A stretch of DNA of 64,000 nt from Pseudonocardiales bacterium (lineage in GTDB: Bacteria > Actinomycetota > Actinomycetes > Mycobacteriales > QHCD01). Made by a program: the position numbers and the translations under genes. The stretch covers positions 1-64,000 of the forward strand of contig QHCD01000053.1 of assembly GCA_003244255.1 (NCBI GenBank), read 5' to 3'. Below the pieces are notes generated by a model. That model had not been told where the DNA came from, searched no databases, and saw only the letters and a program-made list of their open reading frames with translations. Each line of letters opens with the position of its first letter. Positions within the stretch are counted from its first letter, which is position 1. Positions 44,930 through 52,797 of this stretch are shown piece after piece.

Positions 44930-46174
44930 GTGAGGGTGCTCGTCGTCGGGTCCGGGGCGAGGGAGCATGCGCTCTGCCTCGCGCTGGCCCGTGACACCGC
45001 CGTCGACGATCTGATCTGCGCGCCGGGAAACCCTGGTACCGAAGCCATTGCGCGATCGGCGGTGCTTGACGTCCGCGACCCTGACGGCCTTGCGGGGCTG
45101 GCTGCCGAACTGGGCGCGGATCTGGTCGTGATCGGCCCCGAGCTGCCGCTGGTCGCCGGCGCGGCGGACGCCGTCCGCGCGGCCGGCATCGCCTGCTTCG
45201 GGCCTTCGGCCGCGGCGGCCCGCCTCGAGGGTTCGAAGGCGTTTGCGAAAGGGGTGATGAGCGCGGCCGGCGTGCCGACGGCGGCCGCGCGCCTGTGTGA
45301 GACGCCGGAATCCGCGGCGGCCGCGCTGGCGGAGTTCGGCCGGCCGTATGTGGTCAAGGCCGATGGCCTCGCCGCCGGCAAGGGCGTCGTGGTCACCGAT
45401 GACCGCGACGCGGCGTTGGCACACGCGGCCGAGTGCGGACGAGTGGTCATCGAGCAGTTCCTCGACGGCCCTGAGGTGTCGATGTTCTGCGTCACGGATG
45501 GGACGGCCATCGTCCCGCTGCTGCCGGCGCAGGACTTCAAACGCCTGCAGGACGGCGATTGCGGCCCCAACACCGGTGGCATGGGTGCCTACTGTCCGCT
45601 GCCCTGGCTGCCGGCCGGCTTCGTCGACGATGCCGTCGCGCGCATCGCCCGGCCGACGATCACCGAACTCTCCCGCCGCGGTATCCCGTTCGTCGGGCTG
45701 CTCTACGTCGGCCTCGCCCTGACCAGCGACGGACCGAAGGTGGTCGAATTCAACGCGCGGTTCGGCGACCCGGAGACGCAGGTCGTGCTGGCGCTGCTGG
45801 AGACACCGCTCGCCGGCCTGCTCCAAGCCGCGGCAACGCGACGGCTCGCCTACCATCCGGCGCTGCGCTGGCGTTCCGGGGCCGCCGTCACGGTGGTGCT
45901 CGCGGCCGACGGCTATCCGGCGTCACCGCGATCCGGCGCCGACGTCGGCGGTGGCGACCTGCCCGGTGTGCTGCACGCCGGAACGCGGCGACGCGCCGAC
46001 GGCCGCCTGGTCAGCGCCGGCGGCCGGGTGCTCTCGGCGACGGCGACGGGCGCCGATCTGGCCGCGGCCCGGTCGGCGGCATACGACGTCGTCGACCGTA
46101 TTAGCTTTGCTGGCATGCAGTTCCGACGCGACATCGCGCTGGCCGCGAGTGGGGCTCTGGCGTCGCGTGCCTGA
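44930..46174 (+). CDS. purD: phosphoribosylamine-glycine ligase (GAR synthetase)
   Basis: PurD joins phosphoribosylamine and glycine with ATP in the second step of de novo purine synthesis. The 414-residue ATP-grasp protein starts VRVLVVGSGAREHALCLALA; it also shows LVVIGPELPLVAGAADAVR, GPSAAAARLEGSK, YVVKADGLAAGKGVVV, EVSMFCVTDG, PAQDFKRLQDGDCGPNTGGMGAY and VEFNARFGDPETQ, all typical. It begins a unit with purB, selB and purC. A palindrome overlaps the predicted promoter. Its end overlaps the purB start by 8 bp. Confidence 0.96.
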   Translation: MRVLVVGSGAREHALCLALARDTAVDDLICAPGNPGTEAIARSAVLDVRDPDGLAGLAAELGADLVVIGPELPLVAGAADAVRAAGIACFGPSAAAARLEGSKAFAKGVMSAAGVPTAAARLCETPESAAAALAEFGRPYVVKADGLAAGKGVVVTDDRDAALAHAAECGRVVIEQFLDGPEVSMFCVTDGTAIVPLLPAQDFKRLQDGDCGPNTGGMGAYCPLPWLPAGFVDDAVARIARPTITELSRRGIPFVGLLYVGLALTSDGPKVVEFNARFGDPETQVVLALLETPLAGLLQAAATRRLAYHPALRWRSGAAVTVVLAADGYPASPRSGADVGGGDLPGVLHAGTRRRADGRLVSAGGRVLSATATGADLAAARSAAYDVVDRISFAGMQFRRDIALAASGALASRA

Positions 46175-47591
46175 GATCCCGAATGTTCTCGCCGCGCGCT
46201 ATGCCTCGCCCGGCTTGATCGCCATCTGGTCGCCGACGGCGAAGATCGTCGCCGAGCGACGGTTGTGGCTCGCCGTGCTGTCCGCACAGCGCGATCTCGG
46301 CATCGACGTGCCGGACGGCGTACTAGAGAACTACGGGCGGGTCGTCGAGCAGGTCGACCTCTCCTCGATCGCCGAGCGGGAACGGCTCACCCGACACGAC
46401 GTCAAGGCGCGGATCGAGGAGTTCAACGCGCTGGCGGGACACGAGCACGTCCACAAGGGACTGACCAGCCGCGACCTGACCGAGAACGTCGAGCAGATGC
46501 AGATCCGGCGGTCCCTCGAGCACGTGCGCGATCGGGTCGTGGCGGTACTCGCCCGGCTGGCGGGGATCGCGGCCGAGAATGCCGAGCTGGTGGTCGCCGG
46601 CCGGTCTCACAACGTGCCGGCGCAGGCAACCACGATCGGCAAGCGATTTGCCAGCGCGGCGGATGAGATGCTGGTGGCATTCGAGCGATGCGAGAACCTG
46701 CTCGCGCGGTATCCGCTGCGCGGCATCAAGGGGCCGGTCGGCACCGCGCAGGACATGCTCGACCTGCTCGACGCCGACGCCGGGAAGCTCACCGACCTCG
46801 AGCACCGGATCGCCGCGCACCTCGGCTTCGAGCGCACGCTGTCCAGCGTCGGACAGGTCTATCCGCGATCGCTGGACTACGACGTCGTCAGCGCGCTCGT
46901 CCAACTCGCCGCCGCGCCCGCGAGCCTCGCGACGACGATCAGGCTGATGGCCGGTGCGGAGCTCGCCACCGAGGGCTTCCGGCCCGGCCAGGTCGGATCG
47001 TCGGCGATGCCGCACAAGATGAACAGCCGCTCGTGCGAGCGGGTGTGCGGCCTCGCCGTCGTGCTGCGCGGATACGCCTCGATGGTGGGCGAGCTCGCCG
47101 GCGCGCAATGGAACGAGGGCGACGTCTCCGACTCCGTCGTCCGCCGGGTCGCACTGCCGGATGCGTTCTTCGCCTTCGACGGGCTCATCGAAACCTTCCT
47201 CACCGTGCTGGACGAATTCGGGGTGTATCCCGCCGTCGTCGCCCGCGAGCTCGACCGCTACCTGCCGTTTCTCGCCACCACGAAGGTGCTGATGGCGGCG
47301 ATCCGAGCGGGCGTCGGCCGGGAGATCGCACACGAGGCGATCCGCGAGCACGCCGTCGCCGTTGCGCTGGCGATGCGCGAGCAGGGCACGGTGGCGAACG
47401 ACCTGATCCCACGGCTGGCTGGCGATGCCCGCTTGCGGCTGTCGGCCTCGGTGCTGGATTCGCTGCTGGCGCAGCCGATGTCGTTCACCGGCGCGGCGCG
47501 TGCACAGGTCGTCGATGTCGTTGCCGCCGTCGAAAAGGTGGTGGCGCTCCATCCCGGTGCGGCGGCCTACTCGCCAGGTCCGATCCTGTGA
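46167..47591 (+). CDS. purB: adenylosuccinate lyase
   Basis: PurB cleaves SAICAR to AICAR and adenylosuccinate to AMP, releasing fumarate. GTG 46167 (VPEIPNVLAARYASP) lies inside the purD end (8-bp overlap), and the 474 residues suit the family. Motifs are HEHVHKGLTSRDLTENVEQ, GRSHNVPAQATTIGKRFAS (catalytic His region), the superfamily signature GSSAMPHKMNSRSCERV with the catalytic Ser, and NEGDVSDSVVRRVALPDAF. It is coupled to selB by a GTGA overlap. Confidence 0.96.
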   Translation: MPEIPNVLAARYASPGLIAIWSPTAKIVAERRLWLAVLSAQRDLGIDVPDGVLENYGRVVEQVDLSSIAERERLTRHDVKARIEEFNALAGHEHVHKGLTSRDLTENVEQMQIRRSLEHVRDRVVAVLARLAGIAAENAELVVAGRSHNVPAQATTIGKRFASAADEMLVAFERCENLLARYPLRGIKGPVGTAQDMLDLLDADAGKLTDLEHRIAAHLGFERTLSSVGQVYPRSLDYDVVSALVQLAAAPASLATTIRLMAGAELATEGFRPGQVGSSAMPHKMNSRSCERVCGLAVVLRGYASMVGELAGAQWNEGDVSDSVVRRVALPDAFFAFDGLIETFLTVLDEFGVYPAVVARELDRYLPFLATTKVLMAAIRAGVGREIAHEAIREHAVAVALAMREQGTVANDLIPRLAGDARLRLSASVLDSLLAQPMSFTGAARAQVVDVVAAVEKVVALHPGAAAYSPGPIL

Positions 47592-49510
47592 CCGCAGCCG
47601 AGCCGATCCAGCCGGTCAACGCCGCCGGCGCGCCGCCGACACAGGTGATCTGCACGGCCGGACACGTCGACCACGGAAAGTCGGCGCTGATCCGCGCGCT
47701 CACCGGCACGGAACCCGATCGCTTCGAGGAGGAACGGCGACGCGGGCTCACCATCGACCTGGGATTCGGCTGGCTGGACTCGCCGTGCACGGCCGACGGA
47801 CGGACCGTCCGACTGGCCTTCGTCGACCTGCCCGGACACAGTCGGTTCATCGGCAACATGCTGGCCGGGGCCGGCCCCTCGCCCGCGTGCCTGTTCGTCG
47901 TCGCGGCCGACGAGGGATGGATGCCGCAGAGCCAGGAGCACGCCGAAATCCTTACCCTGCTGGGAATCCGGCGTGCCGTCGTAGCGATCACCAAGGCCGA
48001 TCTGGTGGACGGCGACACACTCGATCTGGCGGTCGAGCTGGTGCGCGCCGAACTCGCGACGACGAGCTTCGCCGACGCGCCGATCGTCGCCGCGAGCGCC
48101 CGGACCGGCGAGGGGCTCGACCAACTGACGGCCACGCTCGGCACGCTCGTGCATGTCAGCCCGGACGAGGGCCGGCCGCGGCTCTGGGTCGACCGGTCGT
48201 TCTCGATCCGCGGCTCCGGCACGGTCGTCACCGGAACGCTCGCCGGCGGGTTCCTGTCGGCCGACGACGACGTCGTCCTCGCGCCCTACGGCCGTCCCAT
48301 TCGCATCCGCGGCATGCGCAGCCAGCAGGAGACGATCACGGTCGCGCCGCCGGGCAGCCGGGTCGCCGTCAACCTCAGCGGTACGCCGGCGGCGGACATC
48401 GTGCGCGGCGACGCGATCGTGCTCGACGGGCAGTGGACCGAGACGGCCTGCTTCGATGCCGAGCTGGTTGCCTTACCCGGCCGGTCGATCCAGCGGCGCG
48501 GCGCCTGGCAGCTCTGCGCCGGTGCCGGGGAGTGGCACGCGGCCGTCGCGCCGATCGACGGGCCGCCGGTGCGTGCCGGGCAGCCGGGCTTCGCCCGGAT
48601 CGAGATCGACCGTGCGGCGCCGCTCGCGCCGGGCGATCGGTTCGTGCTGCGTGAATCCGGCCGCAGCATGACGATGGGCGGCGGCCGCGTGCTCGACGTC
48701 GTCCCGGGTCCGGCCGTGCGGGGCCGACCGCGTCGGGATCGGCGACTGCGCGAGCTGGTTGACCTCGCCGGCGCGCTGGATGCCGGCGATCGTGCGCGCT
48801 TCGCGGCTGCACTGCTGAGTGCGCACGGAGTGATCCCCGCCGCGTCCCTCGACGGCGCCGTCGGCCGATCGCCGTCCGCTCCGCTCGCCGAAGCAGCGGG
48901 CGCCCGACTGCTCGCGCGCAGCTGGGTCGACGCGGCCACGATGGACACGTGGTCGGCGACTGCGCTCGGCGCGGTGGCCGATTATCACGCGGCGCACCCG
49001 TTTCGGCGGGCCGCGCCTGCCGACGTCGTCGCCACCGCGGTGGCCGCCGTCGGCGTCGAGATGGCCATCGCGGAGGGGGTCGCCGCGGTGCTGATCGAGC
49101 GGGGACGCTTGGTGGCCGAATCGGGCCGGCTGCGACTGCCCGGGCACCGGGGCGCGGTCGGTGTGCCCGAGCGGGCGGAGTTCCTGCGCCTGCTCGACGA
49201 CCGGCCGTTGCGGCCACCGCCGTTGGCGCAGGCGATGGTCGAGGCCGGAATCGGCCTCGACGCCGTCCACGAGCTGATCAACGGTGGCGAGGTCGTCCTG
49301 ATCGAGGACGACATCGCGATGACGGCGGCCACGATCGAGGGCGCGCACCAGCGATTGCGCCAGACCTACGACGAGGAAGGACCGCTGTCGGCCGCGCGCG
49401 CGAAGCAGATCCTGCAGACGACGCGCAAGTACGCGATGCCGCTGCTCGCCGAGCTCGATCGCCGTGGCCACACGCGCCGACGGGGCGACGTTCGTGAGGT
49501 GCTGCCCTGA
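47588..49510 (+). CDS. selB: selenocysteine-specific elongation factor SelB
   Basis: SelB is the GTPase that carries Sec-tRNA to UGA codons marked by a SECIS hairpin. GTG 47588 overlaps the purB stop by 4 bp; the protein has 640 residues. The G domain shows GHVDHGKSALIRALTGTEPD, RRRGLTIDLGFGWL (switch I), DLPGHSRFIGNML and ITKADLVDG, which distinguishes SelB from EF-Tu. The C-terminal part has winged-helix segments that bind SECIS and ends KYAMPLLAELDRRGHTRRRG. selA, selC and selD are not in the window. Lying within a purine operon is unusual. The 3' end runs into a tandem repeat shared with purC. Confidence 0.9.
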   Translation: MTAAEPIQPVNAAGAPPTQVICTAGHVDHGKSALIRALTGTEPDRFEEERRRGLTIDLGFGWLDSPCTADGRTVRLAFVDLPGHSRFIGNMLAGAGPSPACLFVVAADEGWMPQSQEHAEILTLLGIRRAVVAITKADLVDGDTLDLAVELVRAELATTSFADAPIVAASARTGEGLDQLTATLGTLVHVSPDEGRPRLWVDRSFSIRGSGTVVTGTLAGGFLSADDDVVLAPYGRPIRIRGMRSQQETITVAPPGSRVAVNLSGTPAADIVRGDAIVLDGQWTETACFDAELVALPGRSIQRRGAWQLCAGAGEWHAAVAPIDGPPVRAGQPGFARIEIDRAAPLAPGDRFVLRESGRSMTMGGGRVLDVVPGPAVRGRPRRDRRLRELVDLAGALDAGDRARFAAALLSAHGVIPAASLDGAVGRSPSAPLAEAAGARLLARSWVDAATMDTWSATALGAVADYHAAHPFRRAAPADVVATAVAAVGVEMAIAEGVAAVLIERGRLVAESGRLRLPGHRGAVGVPERAEFLRLLDDRPLRPPPLAQAMVEAGIGLDAVHELINGGEVVLIEDDIAMTAATIEGAHQRLRQTYDEEGPLSAARAKQILQTTRKYAMPLLAELDRRGHTRRRGDVREVLP

Positions 49511-49682
49511 GCACCGACGATGCGATCCCCGCCGGCCGAGTCGCCTTGAGCAGCGACGACGCGATCCCCGCCGGCCGAGTCGCCTTGAGCAGCGACGACG
49601 CGATCCCCGCCGTGGAGTCGCCTTGAGCAGCGACGACGCGATCCCCGCCGCGGAGTCGCCTTGAGCAGCGACGACGCGATCC
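49507..49682 (+). repeat. 38/39-bp tandem repeat, five units, across the selB/purC junction
   Basis: Units start at 49507, 49546, 49585, 49623 and 49661. Spacings are 39, 39, 38 and 38 bases, so frames shift. Each unit begins with CTGAGC or TTGAGC, where TGA (a stop) overlaps TTG (a start). The first unit contains the selB stop and the last contains the purC TTG start. Each copy repeats the first codons of purC (SSDDAIPA). Confidence 0.9.
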
Positions 49683-50569
49683 CCGCCGGCCGGCCCGGAC
49701 CGGCCGGTGCGCCGGTGCTCGCCGACCTGCCGCTGGTGCACTCGGGCAAGGTGCGCGACCTCTACCAGCTGCCGGGCGACCGGCTGCTGATGGTCGCCTC
49801 TGACCGCGTATCGGCATTCGACGTCATCCTGCCGACACTGATCCCGGACAAGGGCGCGATCCTCACCCAACTCTCGCTCTGGTGGTTCGGACAGCTGGCC
49901 GACCTCGCGCCCAACCACGTCGTGTCCACCGACGTGCCGGCCGAGGTGTCCGGTCGGGCGATCGTGTGCGAGCGCCTCGCGATGGTGCCGGTGGAGTGCG
50001 TCGCGCGGGGCTACCTCACCGGATCCGGGCTCGCCGACTACGCGGCGGGCGGCGCGGTGTGCGGCATCTCCTTGCCGGCCGGCCTGGTTGACGGCTCGCA
50101 CCTGCCCGAGCCGATCTTCACGCCGACGACCAAGGCTCCGAAGGGCCGGCACGACACCGCGATGACCTACGCCGACGTCGTCGAAGCTGTCGGCGCCGAG
50201 CTCGCGGCCGAACTTCGCCGGCTCACCCTGGCCGTCTACGATCGTGGCGTCGCCGCCGCGGCCGCCGCCGGAGTCCTGCTCGCCGACACGAAGGTCGAGA
50301 TGGGGCGCCGCGCCGATGGCACGCTGGTGCTCGCCGACGAGCTGCTGACCCCGGATTCGTCCCGGTTCTGGCCGGCTGCGAGTTGGCGGCCGGGCGGGCC
50401 ACAGCCGTCCTATGACAAGCAGTTCGTGCGCGACTGGCTGCTGACGTCTTCGGGCTGGCGACGCGACTCCGGCGAACCCCCGCCGCCGCTGCCGGATCAG
50501 ATCGTCGAGGCGACGCGGGCCAGATACGTCCAGGCCTACGAACGGCTGACCGGCGACTCCTGGCGCTGA
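49661..50569 (+). CDS. purC: SAICAR synthetase
   Basis: PurC (phosphoribosylaminoimidazole-succinocarboxamide synthase) couples CAIR and aspartate with ATP. The TTG at 49661 gives 302 residues; the true domain begins at LADLPLVHSGKVRDLYQLPG. Further motifs are LMVASDRVSAFDVILP, IPDKGAILTQLSLWWF, VECVARGYLTGSG, FTPTTKAPKGRHD, LADTKVEMGRR and DSSRFWPAASW. Start choice is uncertain because the upstream tandem repeat offers four near-identical initiation sites; only the last is in frame with purC without an intervening stop. The 3' end overlaps the convergent membrane-protein gene by 34 bp. Confidence 0.93.
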   Translation: MSSDDAIPAGRPGPAGAPVLADLPLVHSGKVRDLYQLPGDRLLMVASDRVSAFDVILPTLIPDKGAILTQLSLWWFGQLADLAPNHVVSTDVPAEVSGRAIVCERLAMVPVECVARGYLTGSGLADYAAGGAVCGISLPAGLVDGSHLPEPIFTPTTKAPKGRHDTAMTYADVVEAVGAELAAELRRLTLAVYDRGVAAAAAAGVLLADTKVEMGRRADGTLVLADELLTPDSSRFWPAASWRPGGPQPSYDKQFVRDWLLTSSGWRRDSGEPPPPLPDQIVEATRARYVQAYERLTGDSWR

Positions 50570-51054
50570 GTCCGGTGGTGGTAGCGGTAGAGCACCAGCG
50601 CCGCGCCGATGAGGGCGATGAGGAACATCTGGCGACCCTGCTGGTCGAGCGGGTTCGCCGGCAGGCTGTGGGTGAACGCCGCTACCGCGCCGATGCCGAC
50701 ACCGGCCGCGGACAGCTTGGGCACCCGGCGCGCGACGCCGACGGCGATCAGCGGGACGGCGGCCAGCAGCATGGCACCGGCGGGCTCGTCGTAACCGACG
50801 GTCGATGCGCCCGGGCCGTAGAGGCCGACGCCGACGAAGCCGGGCGTGAAGTCCAAGGAGCCGTCGTACGGGTCGTACGTCGTATATCCCGGCACGTAGT
50901 AGCCGGGGATGTAGGTGGCGGGGGTGCGATCCCAGGCGAAGCTGAGGGAGATCACGGCGACCACTGCGAAGCCGAGCAGCGCGAATGCCGTCGGCGTCAG
51001 TCGCCGAGCCCGCGGGGCCGGTCGCTCGACGGTCGGGGTCGCGCCGGTCATCAT
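50536..51054 (-). CDS. small membrane protein of unknown function
   Basis: This 172-residue protein has one N-terminal hydrophobic segment (FALLGFAVVAVISLSFAW), an external Tyr/Gly/Pro-rich stretch (YIPGYYVPGYTTYDPYDG), and three further hydrophobic segments ending YRYHHRTQRQ. No family is recognised. Its ATG overlaps the stop of the preceding Pro-rich membrane gene (ATGA), so the two form a coupled pair; they probably function together in the membrane. Confidence 0.65.
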   Translation of the reverse strand: MMTGATPTVERPAPRARRLTPTAFALLGFAVVAVISLSFAWDRTPATYIPGYYVPGYTTYDPYDGSLDFTPGFVGVGLYGPGASTVGYDEPAGAMLLAAVPLIAVGVARRVPKLSAAGVGIGAVAAFTHSLPANPLDQQGRQMFLIALIGAALVLYRYHHRTQRQESPVSRS

Positions 51055-51632
51055 GGCCGGCCGGGGGCGAAGTACAGGCCGAGGCAAGCAAGGAGCGTGG
51101 CCGCCGTGTAGCCGAAGCCACGGTTGCTGTCCACGTAGCCGAGGCCGATCAATAACCAGAAGGCGACCAGCCCGCCGGCTGCGATGGCGCCGGCCATCCA
51201 GGCCTGCTGCGCCGAGCGAAGGCCGACGACCGGGCCGAACACGGGCGCCAGGACACCGATGACGCAGGCGGTGGCGAAGAGCGCCCAGGCGAGGTTGTGC
51301 TGGTACTCGTCCTGCTTCGCGACCCGGATCGCGAGCGCCAGTATCAGCGGGATCGGCGCGATGAGCAGGGGCAGCGCCCACGGGCCGAACTGCAATCCCC
51401 CGCCGGCCGGGGCAGCGTGCTGGCCGGGGTGCGGTCCCTGCATTGATCCTGGGGGCGGGCCCGGCATTGGTCCCGTTTGCGCGCCCGGCATCGGTCCTGG
51501 TGGCGGCTGGTGGGCTCCGGGGAGCGGGCTCCAGCCACCCTGCGGGCGCGCGCCGGGGCTCGGCCGCACGCCACCCGGCGGACCACCCGGCGCGCCGTAC
51601 GGTGGTCCAGGCGGCGGTGCGCTGGTGGTCAT
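51051..51632 (-). CDS. Pro/Gly-rich membrane protein of unknown function
   Basis: This 193-residue protein has a cytoplasmic N-terminal half of low-complexity Pro/Gly/Gln sequence (PPPGPPYGAPGGPPGG and repeated GPMPG) followed by four hydrophobic segments (PLLIAPIPLILALAI, LAWALFATACVIGVLAPVFG, MAGAIAAGGLVAFWLLIG, FGYTAATLLACLGLYF). A conserved-looking AKQDEYQHNLAWALFA lies between the first two. It is the first gene of a pair divergent from purS. The function is unknown. Confidence 0.65.
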   Translation of the reverse strand: MTTSAPPPGPPYGAPGGPPGGVRPSPGARPQGGWSPLPGAHQPPPGPMPGAQTGPMPGPPPGSMQGPHPGQHAAPAGGGLQFGPWALPLLIAPIPLILALAIRVAKQDEYQHNLAWALFATACVIGVLAPVFGPVVGLRSAQQAWMAGAIAAGGLVAFWLLIGLGYVDSNRGFGYTAATLLACLGLYFAPGRP

Positions 51633-51832
51633 CGAGCCTCCCTGAATGAGCTGGCGCTGAGACGTTCGGCCACGCCGGTCGGTTTCAGTCCATCATCCCT
51701 GGTGCGCGTGTGTCGCGCGTTCCGTTGCCCCAACGCGCGATCTCTGCTGACCCGGCCCGGCGGCGGCCGATAGGCTGGCGAAAGGTCGCGCCCGAGCGGC
51801 CGGATCTGCCCCTCGAGTCGCCGGGAGCACCC

Positions 51833-52066
51833 GTGGCGCGTGTCGTCGTCGACGTCATGCTCAAGCCCGAGATCCTCGACCCGCAGGGTCAGGCCATCGC
51901 GCAGGCGCTGCCCCGACTCGGCTTCGGCGGGGTGGCAGACGTGCGAGCCGGCAAGCACTTCGTCCTCGACGTCGACGACGACGTCAGCGAGCAGGCCGTC
52001 CGCGAGATCGCGGACACGTTGCTCGCCAACCCGGTGATCGAGGACTTCGAGGTCCGGGCCGAATGA
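51833..52066 (+). CDS. purS: FGAM synthase subunit PurS
   Basis: PurS is the small subunit that bridges PurQ and PurL in the three-part FGAM synthase, channelling ammonia. GTG 51833 follows CGGGAGCA, and the 77-residue product reads [20 protein letters not shown], then [22 protein letters not shown] and [19 protein letters not shown], a full PurS. A -10-like TAGGCT lies near 51771. It overlaps purQ by 4 bp (ATGA), starting the purSQL unit. Confidence 0.95.
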   Translation: MARVVVDVMLKPEILDPQGQAIAQALPRLGFGGVADVRAGKHFVLDVDDDVSEQAVREIADTLLANPVIEDFEVRAE

Positions 52067-52797
52067 CGACGGTCGGCGCACGAGTCGGCGCAAGGGTGGG
52101 CGCAAGGGTGGGCGCAAGGGTGGGCGCAAGGGTGGGCATCGTCACCTTTCCGGGATCCCTCGACGACCGGGACGCGATGCGGGCGGTGCGGGTTGCCGGC
52201 GCCGAGCCCGTCTCGCTCTGGCACGGTGACGCCGACCTGCACGACGTCGACGCCGTGATCGTGCCGGGCGGGTTCTCTTACGGTGACTACCTTCGTGCCG
52301 GCGCGATTGCCCGGTTCGCTCCGGTGATGGGCCCGCTGGTCGTTGCCGCCCGCGAGGGCATGCCGGTGCTCGGCATCTGCAACGGGTTCCAGGTGCTCTG
52401 CGAGACGCATCTGCTGCCGGGTGCGCTGGTTCGCAACGTCGCGCAGCGGTTCATCTGCCGTGACGTTCCGCTCGTCGTCGATAATGCCGCCACCGCATGG
52501 ACATCCGCCTACGAAAACGGGCAGCACATCGTGGTGCCGATCAAGAACATCGACGGCTGCTTCGTCGGATCGAAGCGGCTGCTCGACGAGCTCGAGGCGA
52601 CCGGCCGCGTCGTCGTTCGGTACGCCGACGGCGCACCGAACGGTTCGATGCGCGACATCGCCGGCGTGTGCAACGAGACCGGCACGATCGTCGGCATGAT
52701 GCCGCATCCCGAGCACGCGATCGACGACCTCACCGGCCCCGGCGTAGGCGGTCTCGGGTTCTTCACCTCACTCGTCTCGCGGTTGGTCGACGCGTGA
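52063..52797 (+). CDS. purQ: FGAM synthase glutaminase subunit PurQ
   Basis: PurQ is the class I glutamine amidotransferase that supplies ammonia to PurL. The catalytic triad is visible: Cys in [14 protein letters not shown], and His/Glu in [10 protein letters not shown]. The 244-residue reading from ATG 52063 has an abnormal N terminus, MTT followed by five VGAR repeats, before the normal [18 protein letters not shown]. Each 12-bp unit holds a GTC or GTG codon, so internal GTG starts up to 52132 could give a normal-length protein. It overlaps purS and purL by 4 bp each. Confidence 0.94.
   Translation: MTTVGARVGARVGARVGARVGARVGIVTFPGSLDDRDAMRAVRVAGAEPVSLWHGDADLHDVDAVIVPGGFSYGDYLRAGAIARFAPVMGPLVVAAREGMPVLGICNGFQVLCETHLLPGALVRNVAQRFICRDVPLVVDNAATAWTSAYENGQHIVVPIKNIDGCFVGSKRLLDELEATGRVVVRYADGAPNGSMRDIAGVCNETGTIVGMMPHPEHAIDDLTGPGVGGLGFFTSLVSRLVDA
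52072..52131 (+). repeat. 12-bp tandem repeat, five units, at the purQ 5' end
   Basis: Units start at 52072, 52084, 52096, 52108 and 52120; the later ones are GTGGGCGCAAGG. They encode VGAR repeats and merge into the native VGIVTF. Each later copy includes a potential GTG start. Confidence 0.92.
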
